This document shows positions 34,442-42,028 of a stretch of 64,000 bases of DNA, piece by piece (positions within the stretch are counted from its first letter, which is position 1; every line of letters starts with the position of its first letter). A program made the translations under genes and the position numbers. Source of the stretch: Microbacterium sulfonylureivorans (GTDB lineage: Bacteria; Actinomycetota; Actinomycetes; Actinomycetales; Microbacteriaceae); assembly GCF_003999995.1 (NCBI RefSeq), contig NZ_RJAD01000001.1:1612001-1676000 (forward strand), written 5' to 3'. The notes under the pieces are model-generated. The model was not told the origin of the DNA. It did no database searches and saw only the letters and a list, made by a program, of their open reading frames with translations.

Positions 34442-36226
34442 TCAGCTGAAGGTGCCGGCCAGAGCGGCCAGCGCCTCCACCAGCGCCGAGTCCGACGCGG
34501 CTCCCGATTTACGGGCGGCGTTGTCGAGCTGGGCGACCACAGCACGTCCGGCGGCGGGGCCGTCGGCGAGCTTCTCGGCCTTGTCGACGTGCTTGCGCAC
34601 CTCGGTGAGCGCCTTGCCGTCGAGGTCGCCGGCGCGCTCCGCCTGGTCGACGTAAGACCGGACCACCGCGAAGCTCGGGTCGTGGTCGTACCGCGGCTGC
34701 GCCTGCGCGTTGAAGTGATCCAGCTGGAACTCGCCCGCCGCCGTGATCTCGTTCTCGCTCAGGTACTCGCTCGGCGTGAGGCCGAGGCTGTCGAAGCCGC
34801 GTCCGATCTCGTTGCCGAACACGTTCCCGTTGTACCAGTACGTCGACCAGTAGCCGCCGGTCACCAGACGGGTGCCGTCGTTCGGTCCACGGTCGAAGTA
34901 CGCGATCTCGACCGGGTTGGCGCTGTCGGTGAAGTCGAAGATCGAGAGACCGCCCTGGTACCAGGCCTGCACCATGATGTCGCGTCCGGGCACCGGGATG
35001 AGCGAGCCGTTGTGGGCGACGCAGTTCTCCTGCGCCGTCTGGACCGCGGGCATCTTGTAGTAGCTGCGGAACTCCAGCTGACCGTCGACGATGTCGAAGA
35101 TCGCGTTCGCGCCCCAGTTCTGCGGGTCCTCGGCGCGGCAGCGCGGCGAGCTTCCGCCGCCCCACTCGTCGGTGAACACGACCTTGGCGCCGTCGTTGTT
35201 GAACGTCGCCGAGTGCCAGTACGCGAAGCGCGGGTCGGTCACCGCATCGAGGCGCACCGGGTTCACCGGGTCGCTGATGTCGATCAGGATGCCGTTGCCC
35301 TCGCACGCGCCGGCCGCGAGGCCGATCTCGGGATAGGCCGTGATGTCGTGGCACGCGTCCGTCGCCGACGTGCTCTGGAGCCCCTCGCCATGGCTGCCGC
35401 CCGGCCAGAGGCCCGCGGGGCTGCCGGTCGCGGCATCCGTGAACAGGCGCGCCTCGTTCACGACGGCGGCGGTCTCGGGTGCCGCGAGCGGAACCTTGAT
35501 CACCTCGACCAGGAACCGGGACGAGAGGATCGGGTCGCCGTTGGCGTCGAGGTGAGCCTCGAGCGTGTTGCTCGTGGGCTGACCGGTGCAGCCGGCCAGG
35601 ACGGCCGACGAGCGGACGCCGGCGGTGCCGGAGACGTAGACGTAGACGTTCTCGTCATCGTCGGGATCCTTGACGACCGTGTGCGTGTGCGAGCCGCGGC
35701 ACGTCTGGACGGCGGTGAGCTGCACCGGGTTCAGGATGTCGCTGATGTCGAACACGCGCACGCCGCGGAAGCTCTGCGGGTCGGTGGTCGGTGTGGTCTG
35801 CGTGCCGCAGTCGAGGCGGCCCGGAGCGGACTCGACCGACATGAACAGCAGGTCGCCGTAGACAGACACGTCGCCCTGACCGCCCGGGCACACGAACGTG
35901 CCGCTGAGCGACGGAGCGGCCGGGTCGCTGACGTCGTAGATCTGGAAGCCGAAGTAGTTGCCCGCGATGGCGTAGTCGCCGGTGAAGGCCAGGTCGGAGT
36001 TCGTCGTGAACGGCGCGGTCTTCTGCTGAGCGGACAGGAGCGCGATGTTGCTCGCGGCCTGCTCGGCGTCGTGGAGACCCGGCGCCAGTCCTTCGCGCGG
36101 GTCGGAGTCGGGGGTGTCGGCGAGCGCGGAGGTCGCGGTCGTCAGCGAGAGTCCGAGCACCAGCGCGCCGACGGCGGCGAGTGTTCGTGTTCTCCAGCGC
36201 GATCCCTGGGGTGATCGTGTGTTCAT
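34442..36226 (-). CDS. Secreted LVIVD-repeat beta-propeller protein
   Basis: A 594-residue protein with a Sec signal (1-37, cleavage after SALA) and repeated propeller blades of the LVIVD type: GFQIYDVSDPAAP, GVRVFDISDILNPVQL, GILIDISDPVNPVRL and GLSIFDFTDSANPVEIAYFD. The last ~80 residues are an Ala/Asp/Lys-rich helical tail. Several Cys are spread through the blades, consistent with an outside location. GGGAGGG precedes the ATG. It is divergent from a DUF305 lipoprotein gene, a pairing I know from related actinobacteria. Ligand unknown; metal or surface binding is possible. Confidence 0.85.
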   Translation of the reverse strand: MNTRSPQGSRWRTRTLAAVGALVLGLSLTTATSALADTPDSDPREGLAPGLHDAEQAASNIALLSAQQKTAPFTTNSDLAFTGDYAIAGNYFGFQIYDVSDPAAPSLSGTFVCPGGQGDVSVYGDLLFMSVESAPGRLDCGTQTTPTTDPQSFRGVRVFDISDILNPVQLTAVQTCRGSHTHTVVKDPDDDENVYVYVSGTAGVRSSAVLAGCTGQPTSNTLEAHLDANGDPILSSRFLVEVIKVPLAAPETAAVVNEARLFTDAATGSPAGLWPGGSHGEGLQSTSATDACHDITAYPEIGLAAGACEGNGILIDISDPVNPVRLDAVTDPRFAYWHSATFNNDGAKVVFTDEWGGGSSPRCRAEDPQNWGANAIFDIVDGQLEFRSYYKMPAVQTAQENCVAHNGSLIPVPGRDIMVQAWYQGGLSIFDFTDSANPVEIAYFDRGPNDGTRLVTGGYWSTYWYNGNVFGNEIGRGFDSLGLTPSEYLSENEITAAGEFQLDHFNAQAQPRYDHDPSFAVVRSYVDQAERAGDLDGKALTEVRKHVDKAEKLADGPAAGRAVVAQLDNAARKSGAASDSALVEALAALAGTFS

Positions 36227-36286
36227 GCGGATGTGGCCCTCCCAAATCAGCGATGCGTCATCGATATGTCGGTTTGTTGCTCAGGC

Positions 36287-36332
36287 CGAAGTGCATTCCG
36301 CCCCTTCTGGGGGAGGGACCGATCGCACTTCG
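36287..36332. promoter_or_regulatory. Operator-like inverted repeat in the LVIVD/DUF305 divergent region
   Basis: CGAAGTGC at 36287-36294 is mirrored by GCACTTCG at 36325-36332, 30 bases apart. The 254-bp gap is A/T-richer than its surroundings and must carry promoters for both genes. A regulator binding both arms could control the pair together. Confidence 0.4.
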
Positions 36333-36480
36333 CATACTTCACGGATATGCAGTTATATGAATGGAACGTATCGGTGGCGCGCGAGTCACCGCTACCGCGA
36401 TCGTGAATTCTTCGTTTCGCCCGCTCGCTTCCGGCCGTCCGGCCGCGCAAGATGGAGCGACGCCCCCCACGAGAGGTTCG

Positions 36481-37149
36481 ATGATGCCGACGCCGACCCG
36501 GCTGGTCTCACTGAGCGCAGCTGTGCTCCTCATCGCCGGGCTGGCGGGGTGCACCGCCGAGCCGGACGAGGTCGCGCCGCTGCCCACGACGCCGGTCGTG
36601 CAGCTCGGGGGGCCGGGCGAGCCGAACCGCACGCTCTCGCCGGAGGAGGCCGCCGGGCTCGGCACGCCGACGTATGTCGAAGAGGACGTCGTCTTCGTGC
36701 GGGAGATGCTCCACCACCACTCGCAGGCGATCGAGATGGTCGGCTACGTCGAAGAGCGGGCGGAGGGCTCCGACGTCCTGCTCCTCGCCGAGCGCATGGA
36801 CGTGAGCCAGACCGACGAGATGACCCAGCTGGAGAAGTGGCTGCAGACCCGAGGCGAGCCGGTGCGGGATCCGGATGCCTCGCATGACGACCACCCGGCC
36901 GACATGCCGGGCGTCCTGACCGAGGCCGAGCTGGCACAGCTCGAGGCGGCCGAGGGTGACGCGTTCGACGTGCTGTTCCTCGAGTCGATGATCCGCCACC
37001 ACGAGGGCGCGATCCAGATGGTCCGCGAGCTCTACGCGGCGGGCGGTGGCCAGGAGTCCGAGATCGACGCGTTCGCTCGTCACGTCGAGGCAGACCAGGG
37101 CATCGAGATCGCTCGCATGCAGGAGATGCTGGCCGAGCGCGAGGGCTGA
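36481..37149 (+). CDS. DUF305 lipoprotein
   Basis: A 222-residue exported protein. The lipobox LAGC follows a hydrophobic core. Two DUF305 repeats carry the His/Met clusters MLHHHSQAIEMV and MIRHHEGAIQMV, each on an antiparallel helix pair. Such ferritin-like four-helix proteins probably bind metal, perhaps copper or silver; this is known only loosely. Two adjacent ATG codons (36481, 36484) both give the same signal peptide. The divergent LVIVD protein is likely co-regulated. Confidence 0.9.
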   Translation: MMPTPTRLVSLSAAVLLIAGLAGCTAEPDEVAPLPTTPVVQLGGPGEPNRTLSPEEAAGLGTPTYVEEDVVFVREMLHHHSQAIEMVGYVEERAEGSDVLLLAERMDVSQTDEMTQLEKWLQTRGEPVRDPDASHDDHPADMPGVLTEAELAQLEAAEGDAFDVLFLESMIRHHEGAIQMVRELYAAGGGQESEIDAFARHVEADQGIEIARMQEMLAEREG

Positions 37150-37184
37150 ACCGGCCCGACAGTCGGCGTTCCGCATGCGGTCGC

Positions 37185-37190
37185 TACGCT
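37185..37190 (+). promoter_or_regulatory. -10 hexamer TACGCT for a leaderless start
   Basis: TACGCT is followed by GAGACC and the ATG at 37197, with no ribosome site. Confidence 0.6.
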
Positions 37191-37196
37191 GAGACC

Positions 37197-37712
37197 ATGA
37201 CTACGCTCGTCCTCACCCTCGTCGGCGACGACCGTGCGGGGCTGGTCGCCGCGGTGGCGGACGTCGTCGACGCCCACGGCGGCAACTGGGAGAACAGTGA
37301 GCTCGCCGAGCTCGCGGGTGCCTTCGCCGGGATCGTCCAGATCTCCCTCGCGCCCGATCGTGTGGACGATCTCCGAGCGGCGCTCTCGTCGCTCGACGGC
37401 CTCCTCACCGTGAGCGTGCATTCGGGTGCCGACGGTGCGCGGGATGCCGCGCCGCCGCGTCTGCTGACGATCCGGGTGCTCGGCAACGACCACCCCGGCA
37501 TCGTGCGTGAGATCTCGGCCGCACTCCGCGCTCACGATCTGTCGATCGATCGGATGACGAGCGAGACTCGGGACGCGGCGATGTACGGCGGACGCCTGTT
37601 CGAGGCGACGATCAGCGCGCGGATGCCGGCATCCGTCGATCTCGCGACGGTCACGGCCGATCTGGAGCGGCTCGCGTCCGAGATCCAGGTGGATGTGGTG
37701 CTCGGCGGCTGA
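37197..37712 (+). CDS. Tandem ACT-domain regulator (GcvR-like)
   Basis: A 171-residue cytoplasmic protein made of two ACT domains. LVLTLVGDDRAGLVAAVADV (about 4-23) and LTIRVLGNDHPGIVREISAA (about 87-106) are the two parallel first strand-helix units; the glycine after the aspartate is the amino-acid-binding turn. Relatives such as GcvR sense small molecules, often glycine, without DNA-binding parts. No glycine-cleavage gene is nearby. The start is leaderless (TACGCT six bases upstream). Confidence 0.85.
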   Translation: MTTLVLTLVGDDRAGLVAAVADVVDAHGGNWENSELAELAGAFAGIVQISLAPDRVDDLRAALSSLDGLLTVSVHSGADGARDAAPPRLLTIRVLGNDHPGIVREISAALRAHDLSIDRMTSETRDAAMYGGRLFEATISARMPASVDLATVTADLERLASEIQVDVVLGG

Positions 37713-38048
37713 CCCGGCCCCACCCGGAAAAGGTGTCGGCCCCCCCGGGAGACCGGTTGCACCGAGTCCCTCGAGGAGGCCGTCCGCATCCCCAATACGG
37801 AAATTCCCGTGGCCCCAGACCACGTTCCCCTTTATGCGAATCTCGGGCGGGCTTCCCCAGAAGCCGTCTTCCCCAGAATGCCCGGGATCCGCAGTAAGGC
37901 CAATGTATCGTGTCCCCCATATGGGGGACACCCTATTCGTGGGAACTTCAGCATTTCTTGAGGTTCGGACCACGGGCCTAGATTGAAGCCACGCGCGACG
38001 GAAGACGCCGGTCCCGGCATCCGAGCACGCGGCGGAGGCGGGAGTGGT
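37713..38048. other. 336-bp intergenic region with repeated promoter elements
   Basis: No gene is supported. It contains an imperfect palindrome ACGGAAATTCCCGT near 37795-37810, two exact copies of CTTCCCCAGAA (37852-37862 and 37868-37878, a 16-bp period), and a 22-bp perfect palindrome at 37910-37931. The concentration of repeats suggests a regulated promoter for the downstream oxidoreductase. Confidence 0.55.
37910..37931. promoter_or_regulatory. 22-bp perfect palindrome, putative operator
   Basis: GTGTCCCCCAT followed directly by its complement ATGGGGGACAC makes a 22-bp palindrome without any mismatch. It lies 118 bp before the GTG start of the FAD oxidoreductase. It has no T-tract and no gene ends nearby, so an operator is likelier than a terminator. 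The regulator is not in the window. Confidence 0.55.
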
Positions 38049-39317
38049 GTGAGGGTCGCCGTCATCGGAGGAGGAGCAGCGGGGCTCACGACCGCCTGGC
38101 TGCTCGACGGCGAGCACGACGTGACCCTGTTCGAGAAGGACGAGCGGCTCGGCGGGCACGCGCACACCGTCGCGATCGTGACGGACCAGGGGCGTCTCGA
38201 TGTCGACGCCGGATTCCAGTTCTTCGCGCCGGGTGCGAGCTACCGCACGTTCAACCGCCTGCTCGACGTGCTGGCGGTGCCCCGCCGCGCGTACCCCGCG
38301 ACGCTGACGGTGTTCTCCGCGCAGCGGGGCGGCGCCGTGGTCATGCCGCCGTTCGGGCCCGGCGGGCCGGTGTGGTCGTCGCTCACGCCGAAGGCGGTGA
38401 GCACGCTGCTGCGGTTCCGGCGATTCCTCGCCGGCATCCCGGCATTCCGCGAACGCCGCGACACCAGCGTCACGATCTCCGCCTACCTGGAGAGCCGCCG
38501 CCTCCCGAAGGAGTTCGTCGACGACTTCCTGTTCCCGCTGCTGCTGTCGTTCTGGTGCGTCGAGCCCGAGCAGTTCCGTGAGTTCGCCGCCTACAACGCG
38601 CTCTACTACCTCGGCGCGAACCTGCCCGGAGGGCTGCGGCCCCCGATGCAGAGCGAGATCCCGGGCGGGCTGCGGGTCTACATCGACGCCCTGGCCGGCG
38701 GACTGGTCCGCACCAGCGTGCGGCTCGGCGCAGACGTCCGCGGAATCACCCGCGACGCTCGCGGCTTCACCGTGGCGGACGCCGCCGGTGAGTTTCACCC
38801 CTTCGACCGGGTCGTCGTGGCGACGAACGCGCGGCAGGCCCGAGGGCTGATCGGAGGGATCCCCGAGCTCGGGACGGCGGCCGCGCAGCTCGAGCGATTC
38901 TCGTACTTCGACACCAGGGTCGCGATCCACGGCGACCCGAGACGGATGCCGCGCGACCGCGCCGCATGGTCGGTCGTCAACGCGCGGTGGGACGGCGCCC
39001 ACAGTGCACTGTCGATCTGGAACCCGCGGCGTTCGGTGCCGGTCTTCAAGAGCTGGGTGACGTTCGACCGGAAGCTGCCCGAGCCGGTCTACGCGCTCGC
39101 CGAGTACGAGCACGGCGCGATCGACCTCGCCTACTTCGATGCGCAGCGACGGCTCAGGCGGCTGCAGGGCGATCACGGGCTGTGGCTGGCGGGGCTGTAC
39201 ACCGACGACGCCGACTCGCACGAGAGCGCGATCCGGTCGGCCGTGACCGTCGCGCGCGCCCTTGCGCCCGGCTCGCCACGGCTTGCGCTTCTGGACGGCG
39301 GGCCGCCGGGGGCATGA
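38049..39317 (+). CDS. FAD-dependent oxidoreductase (amine-oxidase/desaturase-like)
   Basis: A 422-residue flavoprotein. VAVIGGGAAGLTTAWLL at the N-terminus is the dinucleotide loop; FEKDERLGGHAHT the ribose-binding acid; DVDAGFQFF and LWLAGLYTDDADSHESAIRS the C-terminal FAD block. The family includes phytoene-desaturase-like and amine-oxidase-like proteins, often beside DUF1365 and cyclopropane synthases, which are absent here. GTG at 38049 is chosen since GGAGG is just upstream; an in-frame TTG at 37983 is unlikely. It overlaps the tRNA terminator at its stop. Confidence 0.85.
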   Translation: MRVAVIGGGAAGLTTAWLLDGEHDVTLFEKDERLGGHAHTVAIVTDQGRLDVDAGFQFFAPGASYRTFNRLLDVLAVPRRAYPATLTVFSAQRGGAVVMPPFGPGGPVWSSLTPKAVSTLLRFRRFLAGIPAFRERRDTSVTISAYLESRRLPKEFVDDFLFPLLLSFWCVEPEQFREFAAYNALYYLGANLPGGLRPPMQSEIPGGLRVYIDALAGGLVRTSVRLGADVRGITRDARGFTVADAAGEFHPFDRVVVATNARQARGLIGGIPELGTAAAQLERFSYFDTRVAIHGDPRRMPRDRAAWSVVNARWDGAHSALSIWNPRRSVPVFKSWVTFDRKLPEPVYALAEYEHGAIDLAYFDAQRRLRRLQGDHGLWLAGLYTDDADSHESAIRSAVTVARALAPGSPRLALLDGGPPGA

Positions 39318-39349
39318 AGAAACCCCCTCCTGTAGAAGCCAGAAGAGGG
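39317..39349 (-). terminator. Intrinsic terminator of the tRNA cluster
   Basis: On the minus strand CCCTCTTCTG (39349-39340) pairs with CAGGAGGGGG (39332-39323) through ten pairs including three G-T, with a seven-base loop, and is followed by TTTCTT. It directly follows the tRNA-Phe. Confidence 0.65.
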
Positions 39350-39355
39350 TCTCAG

Positions 39356-39428
39356 TGGCTCCGACGGGCGTCGATCCCGTGACCTCACGATTTTCAGTCG
39401 TGCGCTCTACCAACTGAGCTACAGAGCC
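39356..39428 (-). tRNA. tRNA-Phe (GAA)
   Basis: A 73-nt cloverleaf. The acceptor arm GGCTCTG pairs with CGGAGCC with one G-T; discriminator A; anticodon GAA sits in ACTGAAAATC; the T arm contains GGGATCGACGCCC, where the usual TTCGA reads ATCGA. CCA is not encoded. It is the last tRNA of a Glu-Asp-Phe minus-strand cluster. Confidence 0.95.
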
Positions 39429-39505
39429 GCGCGGCGTACGCGAATTCACACTGCTGCCGCGTCCTAGACGAAAGGTCCCCCCGAAGAAGGACCCGTCGCT
39501 CGGAG

Positions 39506-39579
39506 CGACCCTGACGGGACTTGAACCCGCGACCTCCGCCGTGACAGGGCGGCACGCTAACCAACTGCGCTACAGGGCC
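39506..39579 (-). tRNA. tRNA-Asp (GTC)
   Basis: A 74-nt cloverleaf. GGCCCTG pairs with CAGGGTC with one G-T; discriminator G; anticodon GTC lies in CCTGTCACGG; the T arm reads CGGGTTCAAGTCCCG. CCA is not encoded. Confidence 0.95.
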
Positions 39580-39607
39580 ATGCTATTCAGTTATCAGTTT
39601 CGGAGAG

Positions 39608-39680
39608 TGACCCCAACGGGATTCGAACCCGTGCTACCGCCGTGAAAGGGCGGCGTCCTAGGCCGCTAAACGATGGGGCC
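39608..39680 (-). tRNA. tRNA-Glu (TTC)
   Basis: A 73-nt cloverleaf. GGCCCCA pairs with TGGGGTC with one G-T; discriminator A; anticodon TTC lies in CCTTTCACGG; the T arm reads CGGGTTCGAATCCCG. It is the first gene of the minus-strand cluster; its promoter must lie in 39681-39840. Confidence 0.95.
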
Positions 39681-39841
39681 GGGTGAGCCCGGGGGCTCGG
39701 CCTTACCGAGGGTCAAGCATACGCAATGGAATGCGAATGCGCCAATCGAGGGCGTGGCGACCTTGTGTATCGACGCATCGCGGATGACACTGGCCTGGCG
39801 ACCGCTGTCCCGAGGCGGTGAGTCGCATGATCGCAGACCGG

Positions 39842-39869
39842 TTGCGGATGTGACTGATGTTGCTACTGT
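39842..39869 (+). promoter_or_regulatory. Promoter of the M23 peptidase gene
   Basis: TTGCGG (39842-39847) and TACTGT (39864-39869) are spaced by 16 bp and fit a sigma-70-like promoter. The predicted leader is about 25-30 bases and contains GGGGAGG before the GTG at 39901. Confidence 0.55.
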
Positions 39870-39900
39870 GAAACGTGTTCACGTCACGAGGGGAGGTCTG

Positions 39901-41253
39901 GTGAGTACCGACGACGCCCTCGATGAGTGCGGCTGCGCACCGTCTCCGCGTGAACGTCGCACCCTGTGGCCCTCGATGAGCCGTCGCGGCGCGCTCGGCG
40001 TCGGGGCCATCGCCCTCGCCACCCTGGGCGCCGTGGGCGGCCCGCTCGTCGCCCCGGCGTTCGCCGCGGGCTACCCCTCGTGGGACGACGTGCAGCGGGC
40101 GAAGGCCAATCAAGCCGCCAAGGCGGCCGAGGTCACCCGCATCCAGAACCTGATCCAGGCGCTCGCCGACGACGTCGCCGCCAAGAAGGCGATCGCCGAG
40201 CAGCTCGCCGACGAGTTCTACGTCGCCCAGCAGGAGTACTTCGACGCCGTCTACCGCGCCGAGCAGCTCCAGCTGCAGGCCGACGAGCAGGCGCAGGCGG
40301 CGGTGGATGCGGCGAACAAGGCCGGCCGCGTGGCCGCCCAGCTCTATCGCAACGGCGGCGACGACACCTCGCTCGAGCTGTTCTTCTCCGGTTCGGCCGC
40401 TTCTGCCGACGATCTGCTGGCACGCCTCGGCACGATGGACAAGCTGCTCGAGCGCAACCAGGCCGTGTACGCCGACGCAGTCACCGCCCGCGACTCCGCC
40501 CAGAGCCTCACCGATCAGGCGGAGGTGCAGCGCGTCGAGCGCGACCGGCTTCAGCAGGTCGCGGAGCAGAAGATGATCGCGTCGCAGAAGGCCGCCGACG
40601 AGGCGCAGGCCGCGCTCGACGAGCAGAACGCCCGCAAGGGAGTGCTCGAGGGCCAGCTGGCCGCGCTCCAGGACACCACGGCCCGCACCGTCGCGCAGTA
40701 CGAGGCCGGAGTGAAGGCGGCCGCGGAGGCCGCCCGCAAAGCGCGTGAAGAGGCAGAGCGCCGTGCCCGTGAAGAGGCCGAGAAGCTCAATCAGGGCGGC
40801 GGTGGCGGCGGTGGCGGCGGCGGATCGATCGGCGGGTCGGGCTGGGCGCGCCCGTCCTCCGGCTATCGCAGCTCCGGATACGGCCCCCGCAGCGTGCAGT
40901 GCGGCAGCGGCTACTGCTCGAGCGGGTTCCACTACGGCGTCGACCTCGCGGCCGGGTGCAGCTCGGGCATCTACGCCGCCCACGGCGGCACCGTGGTCTA
41001 CGCCGGATACAACGGCGGCTACGGCAACTACATCAAGATCGACCACGGCGGCGGTGTGGGCACCGGCTACGGCCACATCCGCAACGGCGGGATCTTCGTC
41101 CGCCCGGGCCAGCGGGTCAACGCGGGTCAGCTCATCGCCAGCGAGGGCAACACCGGCAACTCGTTCGGCTGCCACCTCCACTTCGAGGTGTACATCGGCG
41201 GCGGCCCCGTGAATCCCATCTACTTCATGGCCGATCGAGGCATCTCGGTCTGA
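39901..41253 (+). CDS. Secreted coiled-coil M23 peptidoglycan endopeptidase
   Basis: A 450-residue exported enzyme starting at GTG with GGGGAGG upstream. A 26-residue cytoplasmic lead is followed by SRRGALGVG and a hydrophobic core ending APAFA, so the signal could be Tat or Sec. Residues ~65-300 form a long alanine/glutamate-rich coiled coil, then a ten-glycine linker, then a lysostaphin-type M23 domain with H344 and D348 (HYGVD) and H425/H427 (HLH), the zinc ligands and catalytic histidine. The NlpC-like RipA/EnvC layout suggests a role in cutting peptidoglycan cross-bridges during cell separation. Confidence 0.92.
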   Translation: MSTDDALDECGCAPSPRERRTLWPSMSRRGALGVGAIALATLGAVGGPLVAPAFAAGYPSWDDVQRAKANQAAKAAEVTRIQNLIQALADDVAAKKAIAEQLADEFYVAQQEYFDAVYRAEQLQLQADEQAQAAVDAANKAGRVAAQLYRNGGDDTSLELFFSGSAASADDLLARLGTMDKLLERNQAVYADAVTARDSAQSLTDQAEVQRVERDRLQQVAEQKMIASQKAADEAQAALDEQNARKGVLEGQLAALQDTTARTVAQYEAGVKAAAEAARKAREEAERRAREEAEKLNQGGGGGGGGGGSIGGSGWARPSSGYRSSGYGPRSVQCGSGYCSSGFHYGVDLAAGCSSGIYAAHGGTVVYAGYNGGYGNYIKIDHGGGVGTGYGHIRNGGIFVRPGQRVNAGQLIASEGNTGNSFGCHLHFEVYIGGGPVNPIYFMADRGISV

Positions 41254-41277
41254 CCGGCCCGCGCGACGCCGGAACGA

Positions 41278-41312
41278 CGAAGAGCGGATGCCGTGACGGC
41301 ATCCGCTCTTCG
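41278..41312. terminator. Perfect 16-bp stem terminator, bidirectional
   Basis: CGAAGAGCGGATGCCG (41278-41293) and its exact complement (41297-41312) are separated by TGA only. It lies between the convergent M23 peptidase and pyrophosphatase genes. No T-tract is needed for such stems in this group. It carries the GGATGCC word on both arms. Confidence 0.8.
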
Positions 41313-41322
41313 ATTCGGCAGG

Positions 41323-41856
41323 TCAGAGCGTGCTGGGGGCGACGCCCTCACCCTGGGTGCGGGTCTCGCCCTCGTGCTCCTTGAATCGGTCGAACGCCTC
41401 GCCGACGAGACGCTCCGCCTCGGCCGCGCTCGCCCACTCGTCGACCTTGACCCACTTGTTGGGCTCGAGGTCCTTGTAGTGCTCGAAGAAGTGCTCGATC
41501 TCCTTGCGCGTGTACTCGGGGATGTCGTTCACGTCCTGGATGTGCGCCCAGCGCGGGTCCTTGCCGAGCACGGCAACGACTTTGTCGTCGCCGCCGGCCT
41601 CGTCGCTCATCTTCAGCACGCCGACGGGACGCACGCTCGCGAGCACGCCGGGGGCGAGGTCGAAGTCGAGCAGCACCAGCACGTCGAGCGGGTCGCCGTC
41701 CTCGCCGAGCGTGTTCTCGAAGAACCCGTAGTTGGTCGGGTAGCCGAACGCGGTGTAGAGGATGCGGTCGAGGAAGACACGGCCGGTGCCGTGGTCGACC
41801 TCGTACTTCACGCGGCTGCCGCGCGGGATCTCGATGACGGCGTCGTACGCGCCCAT
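41323..41856 (-). CDS. ppa: Inorganic pyrophosphatase (family I)
   Basis: A 177-residue soluble hexameric-type pyrophosphatase that hydrolyses PPi from biosynthesis. The signature DGDPLDVLV is at 53-61, with the three metal aspartates D53, D55 and D58; IEIPRGSRVKYEVD near the N-terminus and DVNDIPEYTRKEIEHFFEHY are also conserved. AAGGAG precedes the ATG. It is divergent from tilS. Confidence 0.97.
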   Translation of the reverse strand: MGAYDAVIEIPRGSRVKYEVDHGTGRVFLDRILYTAFGYPTNYGFFENTLGEDGDPLDVLVLLDFDLAPGVLASVRPVGVLKMSDEAGGDDKVVAVLGKDPRWAHIQDVNDIPEYTRKEIEHFFEHYKDLEPNKWVKVDEWASAAEAERLVGEAFDRFKEHEGETRTQGEGVAPSTL

Positions 41857-41921
41857 GGGGAACTCCTTCGAAAGACGGTGGGATGCCGCGACAAGCCTAG
41901 TCGTGGGCCCGGGCCGTCACA

Positions 41922-41996
41922 GATTCAGGAGAAGCGCGGTCGTGAGGCGTTCTGACGGGGTCGGCCGCGGCGTGTCTCCTGAATCCTTGACGCCTC
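41922..41996. repeat. Interleaved inverted repeats between ppa and tilS
   Basis: GATTCAGGAGA (41922-41932) and its exact complement (41975-41985) interleave with GAGGCGT (41944-41950) and ACGCCTC (41990-41996), in the order A-B-A'-B'. A transcript could form a pseudoknot; alternatively this is a dispersed intergenic repeat. Confidence 0.6.
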
Positions 41997-42016
41997 GTCG
42001 GCGTCCCGGCGATCAG

Positions 42017-42022
42017 TACGGT
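42017..42022 (+). promoter_or_regulatory. -10 hexamer TACGGT for leaderless tilS
   Basis: TACGGT is followed by GGGTGG and the GTG at 42029. Confidence 0.55.
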
Positions 42023-42028
42023 GGGTGG

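Noticed and set aside
36361..36480. N-terminal extension of the DUF305 protein from ATG 36361
   Set aside because: It would bury the lipoprotein signal peptide behind 40 residues; the start at 36481 restores it.
37080..39449. A 789-codon minus-strand open frame over the ACT, palindrome and oxidoreductase region
   Set aside because: It covers an intergenic palindrome and a tRNA and is low-complexity; the plus-strand flavoprotein is clear.
41278..41312. Attachment-site or transposon-end reading of the perfect inverted repeat
   Set aside because: It has only a three-base loop and lies between two convergent stops, so a terminator explains it fully.
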